Origin: Bordetella pseudohinzii
GTDB lineage: Bacteria > Pseudomonadota > Gammaproteobacteria > Burkholderiales > Burkholderiaceae_B
Assembly: GCF_000657795.2 (NCBI RefSeq)
Contig: NZ_JHEP02000004.1
Span: forward strand, 186,001 to 250,000
Length of the DNA: 64,000 nucleotides
Reading direction: 5' to 3'
Part shown: positions 25,458 through 34,873 of the stretch, in pieces
Position numbering within the stretch: the first letter of the stretch is position 1
How the letters are laid out: each line of letters begins with the position of its first letter
Notes under the pieces: model-generated
Database searches by the model: none
What the model saw: the letters and a program-made list of their open reading frames with translations, nothing else
What the model was told of the DNA's origin: nothing
Translations under genes and position numbers: made by a program

Positions 25458-26321
25458 CTAATTGGCCTGTGTCGGGGAGCCGCCCTGGGCCAGCAGCTGC
25501 GGCGCGGCATAGCGGTTGCCGGCCAGGCCGGCCGGCAGGATGCGCATGGGCTGGTGCACGCGGTGCGCCGGCACCAGCGAGTCCGGGTCTTCGGGCCGGC
25601 TCCAGAGCGGATCGGGAATCTCGGCGAAGACCTGGCGCAGTCTTTCGCCCCAGGTGCCGCGTATCATCGCGAAGTACTCGTTCTGCTCGTCGATGCTGGA
25701 AAAATGCGTCACCCGCAGGGCGTCGGCCTCATACACCAGCAGGTCCAGCGGCAGGCCGACCGAGATATTGGAGCGCAGCGTGGAGTCCATGGAGATGAGG
25801 GCGCATTTGGCGGCTTCGTCCAGCGGCGTGTCCGGGCGCAGCACGCGGTCCAGGATGGGCTTGCCGTACTTGGCCTCGCCTATCTGGAAATACGGGCATT
25901 CGGGCGTGGCCTCGATGAAGTTGCCCGCCGCGTAGACCTGGAACAGGCGGCAGGGGGCGGCGCCGATCTGGCCGCCGAAGATCAGGTTGATATTGAACTC
26001 CACGCCCTGTTCGCGCAGCGCCTCGGCATCGCGCTCATAGACCAGCCTGACGGCCTGTCCCACCCGCCGGGCCGCCTCGAACATATTGGGCACGCGCCAG
26101 ATCGAATCGGGCCGTTGGGCGTTTTCCTGGGCCAGCACGTTGAGCACGGCCTGGCTGATGGCCAGATTGCCGGCGGTCATGAGCGCCATGACGCGATCGC
26201 CCGGCAGCTCGAAGACATGCAGCTTGCGGAAAATGCTGATCTGGTCGACGCCGGCGTTGGTGCGCGAGTCGGAGAGAAAGACCAGGCCCTGGTTCAGCTG
26301 GGCCGCGATGCAGTAGGTCAT
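25458..26321 (-). CDS. Anbu, proteasome-like Ntn-hydrolase (peptidase)
   Basis: A 287-residue bacterial proteasome-like protein of the Anbu type (ancestral beta subunit), a paralogue of HslV. After removal of Met the chain starts with Thr, the expected nucleophile. Counting it as residue 1 places Asp17 (LSDSRTNAGVD) and Lys32 where the proteasomal Asp17/Lys33 catalytic residues lie. It is longer than HslV and has no HslU-like ATPase beside it. It is the last gene of a minus-strand set with transglutaminase, alpha-E and ATP-grasp genes, the recognised Anbu association. Cytoplasmic; substrate unknown. Confidence 0.9.
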   Translation of the reverse strand: MTYCIAAQLNQGLVFLSDSRTNAGVDQISIFRKLHVFELPGDRVMALMTAGNLAISQAVLNVLAQENAQRPDSIWRVPNMFEAARRVGQAVRLVYERDAEALREQGVEFNINLIFGGQIGAAPCRLFQVYAAGNFIEATPECPYFQIGEAKYGKPILDRVLRPDTPLDEAAKCALISMDSTLRSNISVGLPLDLLVYEADALRVTHFSSIDEQNEYFAMIRGTWGERLRQVFAEIPDPLWSRPEDPDSLVPAHRVHQPMRILPAGLAGNRYAAPQLLAQGGSPTQAN

Positions 26322-26355
26322 GGCGCGGTCAAAAAAAGAGGGAGGAGGATGCGGT

Positions 26356-27159
26356 CTATTGCTGGTGGGCAGCCTGGACTTGCACCGAGACGCTCATGAT
26401 TTCGCCGCCGCCGCCATTGCGCACGCCGCGCACCGGCGAGGCCGAGTCATAGTCGCGCGCCACGGCCAGCCGGCAGTGGCAGTCCGAGGCGAACTGGCGG
26501 TTGGTGATGTCCACGCTGACCCAGCCCTGGCCATCGAGCCAGACATCGGCCCAGGCATGGCTGGCCGCGTGGGCCGCCTCGGTGTAGAGATAGCCGCTGA
26601 CGTAGCGCGCCGGCACGCCCAGGCCGCGCGCGCAGGCCAGGAAGAGATGGGCATGGTCCTGGCAGACGCCATGGCCCAGTTTCAGGACGTCCCCGGCGGC
26701 CGTGCCGACATCGGTGGCGCCGGGTTCGTAATGCACGCGATCGCAGATGGCCTCGGCCAGGGTCAGGGCGTCATGCGGGGTCTTCAGGCCATGCGACAGC
26801 GCGCCGCGCGTGAAGTCGCGCACGGCGGCGTCGGCATGCGTCAGCGGCGTGGGCACGCAGAAGGCATGCAGGGGCAGGCGGCGGTCCTCGTCGGGCAGCC
26901 GCCCCTGCGGCAGCATGTCGATCTCGATGTGGCCGGTGACGCGCAGCTCGATTTCGTCGTGCGGGCGGGTCATGGTCAGGGTGTGGGTGATGTTGCCGAA
27001 GGCATCGACCTGTTCCTGCAGCGGGCCGGGCGCGTCGATGAACCAGCGCAGGGCGCGCTGATGCTCGTCCTGGCGCGGCGTCAGGCGCAGGACCTGGATG
27101 CTATAGCTCACCGGCGAGGTGTAGCGATAGTGGGTGACGTGGCGGATCAGGTGCTTCAT
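26356..27159 (-). CDS. Transglutaminase-like cysteine protease/amidase of the Anbu cluster
   Basis: A 267-residue protein with the N-terminal bacterial transglutaminase-like domain (HLIRHVTHYRYTSPVSYSIQVLRLTPR) and the catalytic transglutaminase core: Cys in GHGVCQDHAHLFL, His in ASHAWADVW and Asp in VDITN. Such proteins cleave or form isopeptide bonds. The ATG at 27159 is chosen because the open frame further upstream overlaps the alpha-E gene. It lies 13 bp after alpha-E and 34 bp before Anbu, so all are one operon. Confidence 0.88.
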   Translation of the reverse strand: MKHLIRHVTHYRYTSPVSYSIQVLRLTPRQDEHQRALRWFIDAPGPLQEQVDAFGNITHTLTMTRPHDEIELRVTGHIEIDMLPQGRLPDEDRRLPLHAFCVPTPLTHADAAVRDFTRGALSHGLKTPHDALTLAEAICDRVHYEPGATDVGTAAGDVLKLGHGVCQDHAHLFLACARGLGVPARYVSGYLYTEAAHAASHAWADVWLDGQGWVSVDITNRQFASDCHCRLAVARDYDSASPVRGVRNGGGGEIMSVSVQVQAAHQQ

Positions 27160-27172
27160 GCGGGCTCCGGTA

Positions 27173-28105
27173 TCAGGTCGACAGCGGCAACAGGAAATCC
27201 TGGCTGATGCGGTTGCCCAGGTCATTGATGCGTTCGAGAAAGCTCTCCAGAAAGCCATGCAGGCCGCCGCGCAGGATGTCCTCGACACGGCCGAAGCGCA
27301 GCTCCGCGCTGAGCCGGCCGGCGCGGCGTTCGGTCTCGGCCGAGCGTTCATTGGCCACCCTGGCCAGGTTGTCGGCCACGGCCTGCGTCGAGGCCAGCAG
27401 CGAACGGGGCATGTCGCCGTGCAGGATGAGCAGTTCGGCCACGCGGTCGGGCGTGACGACATCGCGGTAGACCTTGCGGTAGACCTCCAGGCCGGAGACC
27501 GAGCTGAGGATGGCCGACCAGCGGTAGAACTCGTTCTGCGGGCCATGCTCGCCTTCATGGAATTTCACGTCCAGCAGGCGCGCGGTGTTGTCGGCGCGCT
27601 CCAGGTGCATGCCCAGGCGCAGAAAGCACAGCGCCTCGTCTTCGAGCATGGTGCCCTGAGTGACGCCGCGCGCGACATGCGAGCGGAATTTCACCCATTC
27701 GAAGAACTCGCCCGGATTGCGTTCCGGCAGGCCGGACTGCAGGTGTTTCTGGAACTCCAGCCAGGTGCTGTTGTAAGTTTCCCAGAGTTCGGTGGTGAGG
27801 CTGCCGCGCACGGCGCGGGCGTTCTCCCGCGCGGCGCGCAGGCAGGCATGGATGGAAGAGGGATTGTCCGGGTCGCGCACCATGAAGTGCAGCACGCTGG
27901 CCGGGGTGAGCGCGTCGTGCCGGGTCTCGTAGCGGCCGTGCAGTTCCGAGATGCGCAGCAGGGCGCGCCAGGAGTTCTCGCGCGTCAGCGCATCCTGGGG
28001 CAGCAGCGACATCTGCAGGTTGACATCCAGCATGCGCGCCGTGCTTTCGGCGCGCTCGGTGTAGCGGCACATCCAGAAAAGATGATCGGCGGTTCGGCTC
28101 AGCAT
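27173..28105 (-). CDS. Alpha-E domain protein
   Basis: A 310-residue, mostly helical alpha-E (DUF403) protein. Conserved pieces include MLSRTADHLFWMCRYTERAESTARMLD at the N-terminus, GMHLERADNTARLLDVK and a long C-terminal helix. It begins 2 bp after the ATP-grasp gene, an association found widely in bacteria. The family is predicted to help the ATP-grasp enzyme make or handle a peptide. No enzymatic motif is visible. Confidence 0.88.
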   Translation of the reverse strand: MLSRTADHLFWMCRYTERAESTARMLDVNLQMSLLPQDALTRENSWRALLRISELHGRYETRHDALTPASVLHFMVRDPDNPSSIHACLRAARENARAVRGSLTTELWETYNSTWLEFQKHLQSGLPERNPGEFFEWVKFRSHVARGVTQGTMLEDEALCFLRLGMHLERADNTARLLDVKFHEGEHGPQNEFYRWSAILSSVSGLEVYRKVYRDVVTPDRVAELLILHGDMPRSLLASTQAVADNLARVANERSAETERRAGRLSAELRFGRVEDILRGGLHGFLESFLERINDLGNRISQDFLLPLST

Positions 28106-28107
28106 GG

Positions 28108-29532
28108 TCAGTCTTCCAGTACCCAGGTGTCCTTGGTGCCCCCGCCCTGGCTGCTGTTGACCACCAGCGAGCCTTCGGCCAGGGCCACGCGGCACAGGCC
28201 GCCCGGCACGGTGCGGATGTCCTTGCCGCACAGCACGTAGGGGCGCAGGTCCACGTGGCGCGGCGCCACGCCCGATTCCACATAGGTGGGGATGGTCGAC
28301 AGCGACAGCGTGGGCTGCGCGATGTAATTGGCCGGGTTGGCGAGCACGCGCTGCTTGAAGTCCTCCACCTCCTGGCGGCTGGCGCAGGGACCGACCAGCA
28401 TGCCGTAGCCGCCGGCGCCGTGGACCTCCTTGACGACCAGGTCCTGCATGTGCGCCAGCACATGCGAGCATTCTTCGGGCCGCGCGCATTGCCAGGTCGG
28501 CACATTGGACAGCAGCGGCTCTTCGCCCAGATAGAAGCGGATCATCTCCGGGACATAGAGATAGGTGGACTTATCGTCGGCGATGCCCGTGCCGATGGCA
28601 TTGGCCAGGGTGACGCGGCCGGCGCGATAGGCCGACAGCAGGCCGGGCACGCCCAGCGCCGAGTCGGCCCGGAAAGACAGGGGATCGAGAAAATCGTCGT
28701 CCAGCCGCCGGTAGATCACATCCACGCGGCGCGGCCCGCGCGTGGTGCGCATATAGACCGTGTTCTGCTCGACGAAGAGGTCCTGGCCCTCGACCAGTTC
28801 CACGCCCATCTGCTGGGCCAGGAAGGCATGCTCGAAATAGGCCGAGTTGTACATGCCGGGCGTGAGCACCACCACCGTGGGATCGTCGTTGCCTCCCGGC
28901 GCGACCTCGCGCAGATTGTCCAGCAGCAGGTCGGGATAGTGCGCCACGGGCCGGACCTTGTTGCTGCCGAAGGCGTCGGGCATCAGGCGCATGGACATCT
29001 TGCGGTTTTCCAGCATATAGGACACGCCGGAGGGCACGCGCAGATTGTCCTCCAGCACATAGAACTCGCCCGCGCCGGCGCGCACGATGTCCACGCCCGC
29101 GACGTGGCAATAGATATCCTCGGCGACGTCGATGTCCTGCATCTCCGGCCGGTATTGCGCATTGAGGAAAACCTGTTCGGCCGGCACGATGCCGGCGCGC
29201 ACGATATCGTGGTCGTGATAGATGTCGTGGATGAAACGGTTGAGCGCGCGCACGCGCTGTTTCAGGCCGGCATCCAGGCGCTGCCATTCGGCCGCGGCGA
29301 TGATGCGCGGGATGAGATCGAAGGGGATGAGGCGCTCGGTGCCGGCCGCGTCGCCCGCCACGGAGAAGGTGATGCCCACGCGCCTGAAGCTCAGGTCGGC
29401 CTCGATCTGGCGCGCCGCCATCGCCTCGGCGGGCTGGCCCTCCAGCCAATAGGCATAGCCCTCATAGTGGGGACGGACGCGACCCTGGGCGTCGAACATC
29501 TCGTCAAAAACCATGGCGGGCCCGTCCTTCAT
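28108..29532 (-). CDS. Circularly permuted ATP-grasp peptide ligase
   Basis: A 474-residue circularly permuted ATP-grasp protein (DUF404/DUF407). Recognisable blocks are FDEMFDAQGRVRPHYEGYAYWL, FYVLEDNLRVPSGVSYMLENR (metal and nucleotide site), ANAIGTGIADDKSTYLYVPEMIRFYLGEEPLL and KEVHGAGGYGMLVGP, the permuted ATP-binding segment. It should join a carboxylate to an amine with ATP. It is the promoter-proximal gene of the four-gene Anbu operon. AGGAG 5 nt upstream supports this start over the ATG six codons later. Confidence 0.9.
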   Translation of the reverse strand: MKDGPAMVFDEMFDAQGRVRPHYEGYAYWLEGQPAEAMAARQIEADLSFRRVGITFSVAGDAAGTERLIPFDLIPRIIAAAEWQRLDAGLKQRVRALNRFIHDIYHDHDIVRAGIVPAEQVFLNAQYRPEMQDIDVAEDIYCHVAGVDIVRAGAGEFYVLEDNLRVPSGVSYMLENRKMSMRLMPDAFGSNKVRPVAHYPDLLLDNLREVAPGGNDDPTVVVLTPGMYNSAYFEHAFLAQQMGVELVEGQDLFVEQNTVYMRTTRGPRRVDVIYRRLDDDFLDPLSFRADSALGVPGLLSAYRAGRVTLANAIGTGIADDKSTYLYVPEMIRFYLGEEPLLSNVPTWQCARPEECSHVLAHMQDLVVKEVHGAGGYGMLVGPCASRQEVEDFKQRVLANPANYIAQPTLSLSTIPTYVESGVAPRHVDLRPYVLCGKDIRTVPGGLCRVALAEGSLVVNSSQGGGTKDTWVLED

Positions 29533-29665
29533 GCTGTCTCCTGCGGTGGCGCGGTTGACAGGAAATCAAGCAAGCCCCATGCCAGCTTCGCGGGCGGGAC
29601 GGCGCCTGGGGCGCGCGCCGGCGCGCACCATAAGAGGTGCCGACCGGTGCGTCAGGATGGTGCGT

Positions 29666-30343
29666 TTAGCGCAGGATGTGCGAGAACACGCTGCCGCGCC
29701 CGGCCGGCAGGCCGCCGGTCTCCAGCGGCGCCTCGGGCACCCAGCCCGAGGGGGTGAGCACGGCGGCCAGGGGGACGTCATGCGGGGCCGGCTTGTAGTC
29801 TTGCGGCAACAGCCCCTCATCCCAGGCAATACCGATGGCGGTATGGGGATGGCCGGCCGCCGTCAGGGCGGCCAGCGTGCGGTCGTAGTAGCCGCCGCCA
29901 TAGCCCAGCCGCTCGGCGTCGGCCGTATAGCCCAGGGTGGGCACCAGCAGCACATCGGGGACGACGAGGTCGCCAGCCTGCGGCTCGGCGATGCCATAGG
30001 CGCCCGCCTGCATGGGGGCATCCGGCGTCCAGCGGCGGAATTCCAGGGCGGCTCCCCGTTCGCGCACCACGGGCAGACAGACGGTGATGCCGGCGTCGAC
30101 CCATTGTTGTAACAGCGGCCGCAGGTCCGGTTCTTCGGCCATGGGCCAGAAGGCCGCGACGCTTTGCAGCGGCCGGCCCAGGCCGGCCGCCCGCTCGCGC
30201 GCCACGTTCAGCCAGGTGAACAGCCGGCCGCGCATGAGCAGCGCGCCCCGGCTGCGTTGATTTTCGGGCAGCTCGGCGCGTTGACGGCGCAATCGCGCGC
30301 GCAGCGCGACTGCGGTATTCTCTCCAGTATTTTGGGTCTGCAT
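29666..30343 (-). CDS. 5-formyltetrahydrofolate cyclo-ligase
   Basis: Converts 5-formyl-THF to methenyl-THF using ATP, returning a storage form to the one-carbon pool. The 225-residue product has the N-terminal RLRRQRAELP basic start, the WRLP-like region and the diagnostic GYGGGYYDRTLA (near residues 155-168) with downstream IGIAWDEGLLP. It is divergent from the lytic transglycosylase gene with about 45 bp between. A 6S RNA often precedes this gene in proteobacteria, but there is no space for one here. Confidence 0.92.
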   Translation of the reverse strand: MQTQNTGENTAVALRARLRRQRAELPENQRSRGALLMRGRLFTWLNVARERAAGLGRPLQSVAAFWPMAEEPDLRPLLQQWVDAGITVCLPVVRERGAALEFRRWTPDAPMQAGAYGIAEPQAGDLVVPDVLLVPTLGYTADAERLGYGGGYYDRTLAALTAAGHPHTAIGIAWDEGLLPQDYKPAPHDVPLAAVLTPSGWVPEAPLETGGLPAGRGSVFSHILR

Positions 30344-30388
30344 ACGGGCGGGCCTGGTCTAGCGGTGTAAGGCGTGAAGGGGCGGACG

Positions 30389-32518
30389 ATGAAGCCAACG
30401 GTGAGCGCGGGGCGTCAATCCCAACGGTATCAGAATTCCTTGGCCTCGGGCGGGCTGCGGCGGCTGCTGCCGCTATTGGCCTTGCTGGCCGCGGGCTGTG
30501 CGCCGGTGGACGCCCAGCAGCGCGCCGAACCGGCCGCCTCGCCGGCGCCGGCGCTGGCCTTGCAGACCTCGCTCGCGCCCGAGCAGGCCGCGCGGCCCAT
30601 CGCCGTGCCGCGCGCCGTGTTGGCCGGGTTGCCCGCTTCGCCCGATTCGACGGCCCGCCAGGCGGTGGTCTCGGCGCGCGAGGCCATGACGCGCAAACAA
30701 TGGTCGGTGCTGGGCGCGCTCGCGCCCCAGGCCGAAAGCGATGTGCTGGGCGCCTACCCGCAATACTGGCTGCTGCGCTATCAATTGGCCGTGCCGCCCA
30801 ATGGCGTGCGCCCCGACAGCCAGCTCACGCGATTCCTGGCCGCCAATGCCGGCAGCTACCTCGAAGACCGGCTGCGCAACGATTGGATCCTGGCCGCCGC
30901 GCGCAGCGGGGACTTCGAGACGGTGCGCCGTCTGGCGCCGGCCAAGGCCAGCAATGCCCAGGTGGCCTGCGCGGTCCTCGACGCGCGCCACATGACGGGC
31001 AAGCGCGCCACGGCCGAAGAGGCGCTGAAGGCCTTCGCGCCGGGCTCGGCCTGCTGGGCGCTGTATGACCAGCTGGTCGCCGACCGCGTCCTCGGCTGGG
31101 ATGAGCTCCTGCCGCAATTGCGCGATGCCATCGAGAACAACCGGACCACGGACGCGCGCAAGCTGGTGCAGTATTTGTTCGAGCCGCAGGACGTCAAGAC
31201 CTACGACCTGATGATGCGCGACCCCATGAAATGGCTGGTGCGCCAGGGCAAGTCGCCGGTGGGCCGCAACGAAAAAGAGCTGGTTACCCTGGCGTTGGGC
31301 CGCCTGGCGCGCTCGGACATCAGCGTGGCCGATTCCTATCTGGAGCGCGAATGGGCCCGGCACTTGCCCCGCCCCTACCTGGCCTGGGTGCGCGGGCAGT
31401 ATGCGTTGGCCGCCGCCGTCGCGCTCGATCCGCGCGCCTATGAGTGGTATCGCGAGGCCGGCCACATCCGCATGACCGACAACAACTACGCCTGGAAGGT
31501 CCGCGCCGCGCTGCGTCAGCAGCGCGTGGACTGGAAATGGGTCGTGGCCTCGATAGACGAGATGTCGCCCTCCCAGCGCAATGAAGAAGTCTGGGTCTAC
31601 TGGAAAGCGCGCGGACAGGCGGCGCTGGGCCAGACCGCCGAGGCGCAGCGCGCCTACGCCAGCATCGCCGGCCAGTTCAATTTCTATGGCCAGCTTGCCA
31701 CCGAGGAGCTGGGCCAGCGCATCAAGCTGCCGCCCCAGGCCGAGCCGGTCAATGACGCCGAAATGCGCGAGGCGCGGGCCAATCCGGCGCTGGTGCGCGC
31801 CGTGCATATGTTCCGCCTGGGCTGGCGCTCGGAGGCCGTGCCCGAATGGAACTTCGCCCTGCGCACGATGAACGACCGGCAGCTGCTGGCCGCCGCCGAG
31901 CTGGCGCGGGCCGAGGGCATCTATGACCGCGTGGTCAACACCTCGGAGCGCACCGAACGCGAGTTCGATTTTTCGCAACGCTATATCGCGCCCTTCGAGG
32001 GGCGGGTGTCGGCCAAGGCGCGCGCGCTGGATGTGGATCCGGCCTGGGTCTACGGACTCATCCGCCAGGAGTCGCGCTTCATCATGGACGCCCGTTCGCA
32101 TGTGGGCGCCTCGGGGCTGATGCAGCTCATGCCCGCCACGGCCAAATGGGTGGCCGGCAAGATAGGCATGACCGACTTCACGCCGGGCAGCGTGAATGAT
32201 TTCGATGTCAACACCGAGCTCGGCACGCAATACCTCAACATGGTGCTGCGCGACCTGGACGGCTCGCAAATGCTGGCCAGCGCCGGCTACAACGCCGGCC
32301 CAGGGCGGCCGCGCAACTGGCGCGCGACCTTCAGCCATCCGGTCGAGGGCGCGGTGTTCGCCGAGACCATCCCGTTTACCGAGACGCGCCTCTACGTCAA
32401 GAATGTGATGTCCAATGCCGTCTACTATGCGGCCATGTTCACGGGCCAGCCGCAGTCGCTCAAGGAGCGCCTGGGCAATGTGGTGCCGCCGGCCGCCGTC
32501 ATGGCCAAGTCGCCATGA
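30389..32518 (+). CDS. Soluble-type lytic murein transglycosylase, predicted lipoprotein
   Basis: A 709-residue Slt70-type lytic transglycosylase that cleaves the MurNAc-GlcNAc bond to make anhydromuropeptides. An N-terminal helical superhelix (about residues 60-520) precedes the catalytic SLT domain with the catalytic Glu in [10 protein letters not shown], the [15 protein letters not shown] motif and [13 protein letters not shown]. The N-terminus has a lipobox (LLAAGC, Cys37), so it is probably outer-membrane anchored, unlike E. coli Slt70. GAAGGGG upstream supports ATG 30389. It overlaps the CCA-adding gene by 4 bp. Confidence 0.92.
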   Translation: MKPTVSAGRQSQRYQNSLASGGLRRLLPLLALLAAGCAPVDAQQRAEPAASPAPALALQTSLAPEQAARPIAVPRAVLAGLPASPDSTARQAVVSAREAMTRKQWSVLGALAPQAESDVLGAYPQYWLLRYQLAVPPNGVRPDSQLTRFLAANAGSYLEDRLRNDWILAAARSGDFETVRRLAPAKASNAQVACAVLDARHMTGKRATAEEALKAFAPGSACWALYDQLVADRVLGWDELLPQLRDAIENNRTTDARKLVQYLFEPQDVKTYDLMMRDPMKWLVRQGKSPVGRNEKELVTLALGRLARSDISVADSYLEREWARHLPRPYLAWVRGQYALAAAVALDPRAYEWYREAGHIRMTDNNYAWKVRAALRQQRVDWKWVVASIDEMSPSQRNEEVWVYWKARGQAALGQTAEAQRAYASIAGQFNFYGQLATEELGQRIKLPPQAEPVNDAEMREARANPALVRAVHMFRLGWRSEAVPEWNFALRTMNDRQLLAAAELARAEGIYDRVVNTSERTEREFDFSQRYIAPFEGRVSAKARALDVDPAWVYGLIRQESRFIMDARSHVGASGLMQLMPATAKWVAGKIGMTDFTPGSVNDFDVNTELGTQYLNMVLRDLDGSQMLASAGYNAGPGRPRNWRATFSHPVEGAVFAETIPFTETRLYVKNVMSNAVYYAAMFTGQPQSLKERLGNVVPPAAVMAKSP

Positions 32519-33606
32519 GCGCCACGCCGGATCCAGCCATCGCGGGCCTGCAGGTCTACATCGTCGGCGGCGCCGTGCGCGACGCGCTGCTGGGGCTGCC
32601 GGCCGGCGACCGCGATTGGGTGGTGGTGGGCGCGACGCCCGAAGAAATGGCCAGGCGCGGCTTTATCCCGGTGGGCGGGGATTTTCCGGTCTTCCTGCAC
32701 CCGGTGAGCAAGGAGGAGTACGCCCTGGCGCGCACCGAGCGCAAGTCCGGGCGCGGCTACAAGGGCTTTACCTTCCATACCGGCGCCGACGTCAGCCTGG
32801 AGCAGGATCTGCGGCGGCGCGATTTCACCGTCAATGCCATCGCGCGCGCGCCGGACGGCCGGCTGGTCGATCCCCTGGACGGGCAGGCCGACTTGCGCGC
32901 GCGGCGCTTTCGCCACGTGGGCGAAGCCTTCGCCGAAGATCCGGTGCGCATCCTGCGCCTGGGCCGTTTCGCGGCCCGCTTCACCGATTTCAGCGTGGCG
33001 CCCGAAACGCGGGCGCTGTGCCAGCAGATGGTGGCGCAAGGCGAGGTCGACGCCCTGGTGCCCGAGCGCGTCTGGAAAGAGCTGTCGCGCGGCCTCATGG
33101 AGGCCATGCCCTCGCGCATGCTGCGCGTCTGGGCCGAATGCGGCGCCCTGTCCCGCGTGATGCCGCAGCTGGCGCAATGGGAGGACGTTGCGCCCGGTCT
33201 GGACGAGGCGGCGCGGCGCGGGCTGCCGCTGCCGGGCCGTTATGCCTTGCTGACCCGCCTGAGTCCCGAGCGCGACGCCTTGGCCGCGCGCCTGCGCGTG
33301 CCGACCGAGTGCGCCGACCAGGCGCGCCTGCTGCCCGTGTGGCTGCAGGCTCTGCCGGCGCGGTCGGTGCCCGAGCGGCTGGATCTCATCGAGCGTTGCG
33401 ACGGCTTGCGCAAGCCCGAGCGTTTCCTGGCCCTGGCCGAGACGGCCTCGGTCGTGGCCGAGCTTGACGCCGGCCAATGGCGCCGCGACCTGGAGGCGGT
33501 GCGCGGCGTCGATGCCGGCGCCGTCGCGCGGCAATGCGCCGGCGAACCCGCGCGCATCAAGCCGGCCTTGCGCCAGGCGCGCCTGGCGGCCCTGGGCGCG
33601 GTCTAG
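32515..33606 (+). CDS. cca: CCA-adding tRNA nucleotidyltransferase
   Basis: Adds or repairs the 3'-CCA end of tRNAs. The 363-residue class II nucleotidyltransferase has [14 protein letters not shown], the catalytic GDRDWVVVG (DxD), [21 protein letters not shown] and the [16 protein letters not shown] neck motif. It is shorter than E. coli Cca and lacks the C-terminal HD phosphohydrolase domain, as in many betaproteobacteria. It converges with the methyltransferase gene, sharing the tetramer CTAG that supplies both TAG stops. Confidence 0.92.
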   Translation: MSATPDPAIAGLQVYIVGGAVRDALLGLPAGDRDWVVVGATPEEMARRGFIPVGGDFPVFLHPVSKEEYALARTERKSGRGYKGFTFHTGADVSLEQDLRRRDFTVNAIARAPDGRLVDPLDGQADLRARRFRHVGEAFAEDPVRILRLGRFAARFTDFSVAPETRALCQQMVAQGEVDALVPERVWKELSRGLMEAMPSRMLRVWAECGALSRVMPQLAQWEDVAPGLDEAARRGLPLPGRYALLTRLSPERDALAARLRVPTECADQARLLPVWLQALPARSVPERLDLIERCDGLRKPERFLALAETASVVAELDAGQWRRDLEAVRGVDAGAVARQCAGEPARIKPALRQARLAALGAV

Positions 33607-34781
33607 AGGCTGCCGCGCCGGTCGCCGCGCGCAAACCCCAGCGGGCCGGCCGGCACGCCGCGGCCGATGGCCAGCACTTTGAAGAGCTCGCCCATCTCGG
33701 CTTCCGAAAGCAGCTTCTGCACCGGCGCGGCCGCCTGCGCATAGGCCCGGCTGTCGGCCGGGTCCAGGCGGCCCAGCAGATCCAGCAGGCCGGCGTTCAT
33801 CAGGAAGCGCGCCTGCGAGGTATAGCCCAGCACATCCAGGCCGCCTTCGAGCGCGGCGTCGGCCATGGCGGTGAAATCCACATGGGCCGTGATGTCTTGC
33901 ATGCCGGGCGCCACGAAGGGGTCGGCGTGCGCGTGATGGCGCAGGTGGCACATCAGCGTGCCGCCGGCGCGCTGCGGATGGTAGTACTCATGCCGCGGAA
34001 AGCCATAATCCAGCAGCAAGGCGGCGCCGCGCTTGAGCCAGCGGCCCATCTCGCGCACCCAGGCCTCGCCCTGCAGATTGATTTCTGACACATAGCCGGG
34101 CAGCGCCGGCAGGCGCGCGGCGACCACGGCGGCCAGCGCCGCATCGGCGGGGCGGTCTTGCCATACAAAACCATCCTGCCAGCCCACGCCGCGCTCCAGC
34201 ACCCGGCCCTGCTCGTCAAAGCGGAACAGGCGCACCGGCATGGCATCGAGCACCTCATTGGCCAGCACCACGCCTTCGAAGGCTTCGGGCAGCTGGTCCA
34301 GCCATTGCACGCGCTCTGCATCCAGGCGCGCCTGCTGGCGCGCGCGCAGGTCGGCCGACACTTCGACGATGGTGTATTCGACCGCGAAGCCGAGACGGTC
34401 GAGCTCGGCCATCACGCCCTCGGCCAGGGCGCCGGTGCCCGCGCCGAATTCGAGCACGCGCGCCGTGCCGGTGGCCTGCAGCCATTGGGCGGCCTGGCGC
34501 GCCAGCGTGCCGGCAAAGAGGGGGCTGAGTTCGGGCGCGGTGACGAAGTCTCCGCCCGGCTGGCGCGCATCGCCAGGGTCCGAAGCCAGTTTGACGGCGC
34601 CGGCGGTGTAATACCCCAGGCCCGGGGCATACAGGGCCTGGGCCATCCAGCGCTCGAAGGACAGCCAGCCGCCCGCCGCATCGATCTGCTGGCGCAGGTG
34701 GTCGGCCACGGCCGCGCTGTGCGCGCTGGCCTCGGCATCCAGGGCCGGCAGGGAAGAAGAAAGAGTCGATTGCATGGCCAT
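33603..34781 (-). CDS. MidA/NDUFAF7-family SAM-dependent methyltransferase (DUF185)
   Basis: A 392-residue class I methyltransferase of the DUF185 family. Motifs include [34 protein letters not shown] (SAM-binding glycine loop), [14 protein letters not shown] and [16 protein letters not shown], plus [22 protein letters not shown] typical of MidA/NDUFAF7. The mitochondrial member methylates an arginine of complex I; bacterial substrates are unknown. The first ATG is used; a second lies two codons downstream. Confidence 0.88.
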   Translation of the reverse strand: MAMQSTLSSSLPALDAEASAHSAAVADHLRQQIDAAGGWLSFERWMAQALYAPGLGYYTAGAVKLASDPGDARQPGGDFVTAPELSPLFAGTLARQAAQWLQATGTARVLEFGAGTGALAEGVMAELDRLGFAVEYTIVEVSADLRARQQARLDAERVQWLDQLPEAFEGVVLANEVLDAMPVRLFRFDEQGRVLERGVGWQDGFVWQDRPADAALAAVVAARLPALPGYVSEINLQGEAWVREMGRWLKRGAALLLDYGFPRHEYYHPQRAGGTLMCHLRHHAHADPFVAPGMQDITAHVDFTAMADAALEGGLDVLGYTSQARFLMNAGLLDLLGRLDPADSRAYAQAAAPVQKLLSEAEMGELFKVLAIGRGVPAGPLGFARGDRRGSL

Positions 34782-34826
34782 ATTTTCCCACGCGCCCGAG
34801 TCCGGCGCTGGGCGGCGGCGGGGACG

Positions 34827-34855
34827 AAAAAAAACCGGGCCCTGAGGGGCCCGGT
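34827..34855 (-). terminator. Intrinsic terminator of the DEAD-box helicase gene
   Basis: ACCGGGCCC/GGGCCCGGT (34834-34842 and 34847-34855) forms a 9-bp stem with a 4-nt loop, and eight A on its left read as a T-tract on the minus strand. It lies 19 bp past the helicase stop codon. Confidence 0.93.
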
Positions 34856-34873
34856 CTTCATGGCTGCTGGCGA

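Noticed and set aside
32515-33606. Poly(A) polymerase
   Set aside because: The length and motif set fit the short CCA-adding enzyme; the long basic C-terminus of PcnB is absent.
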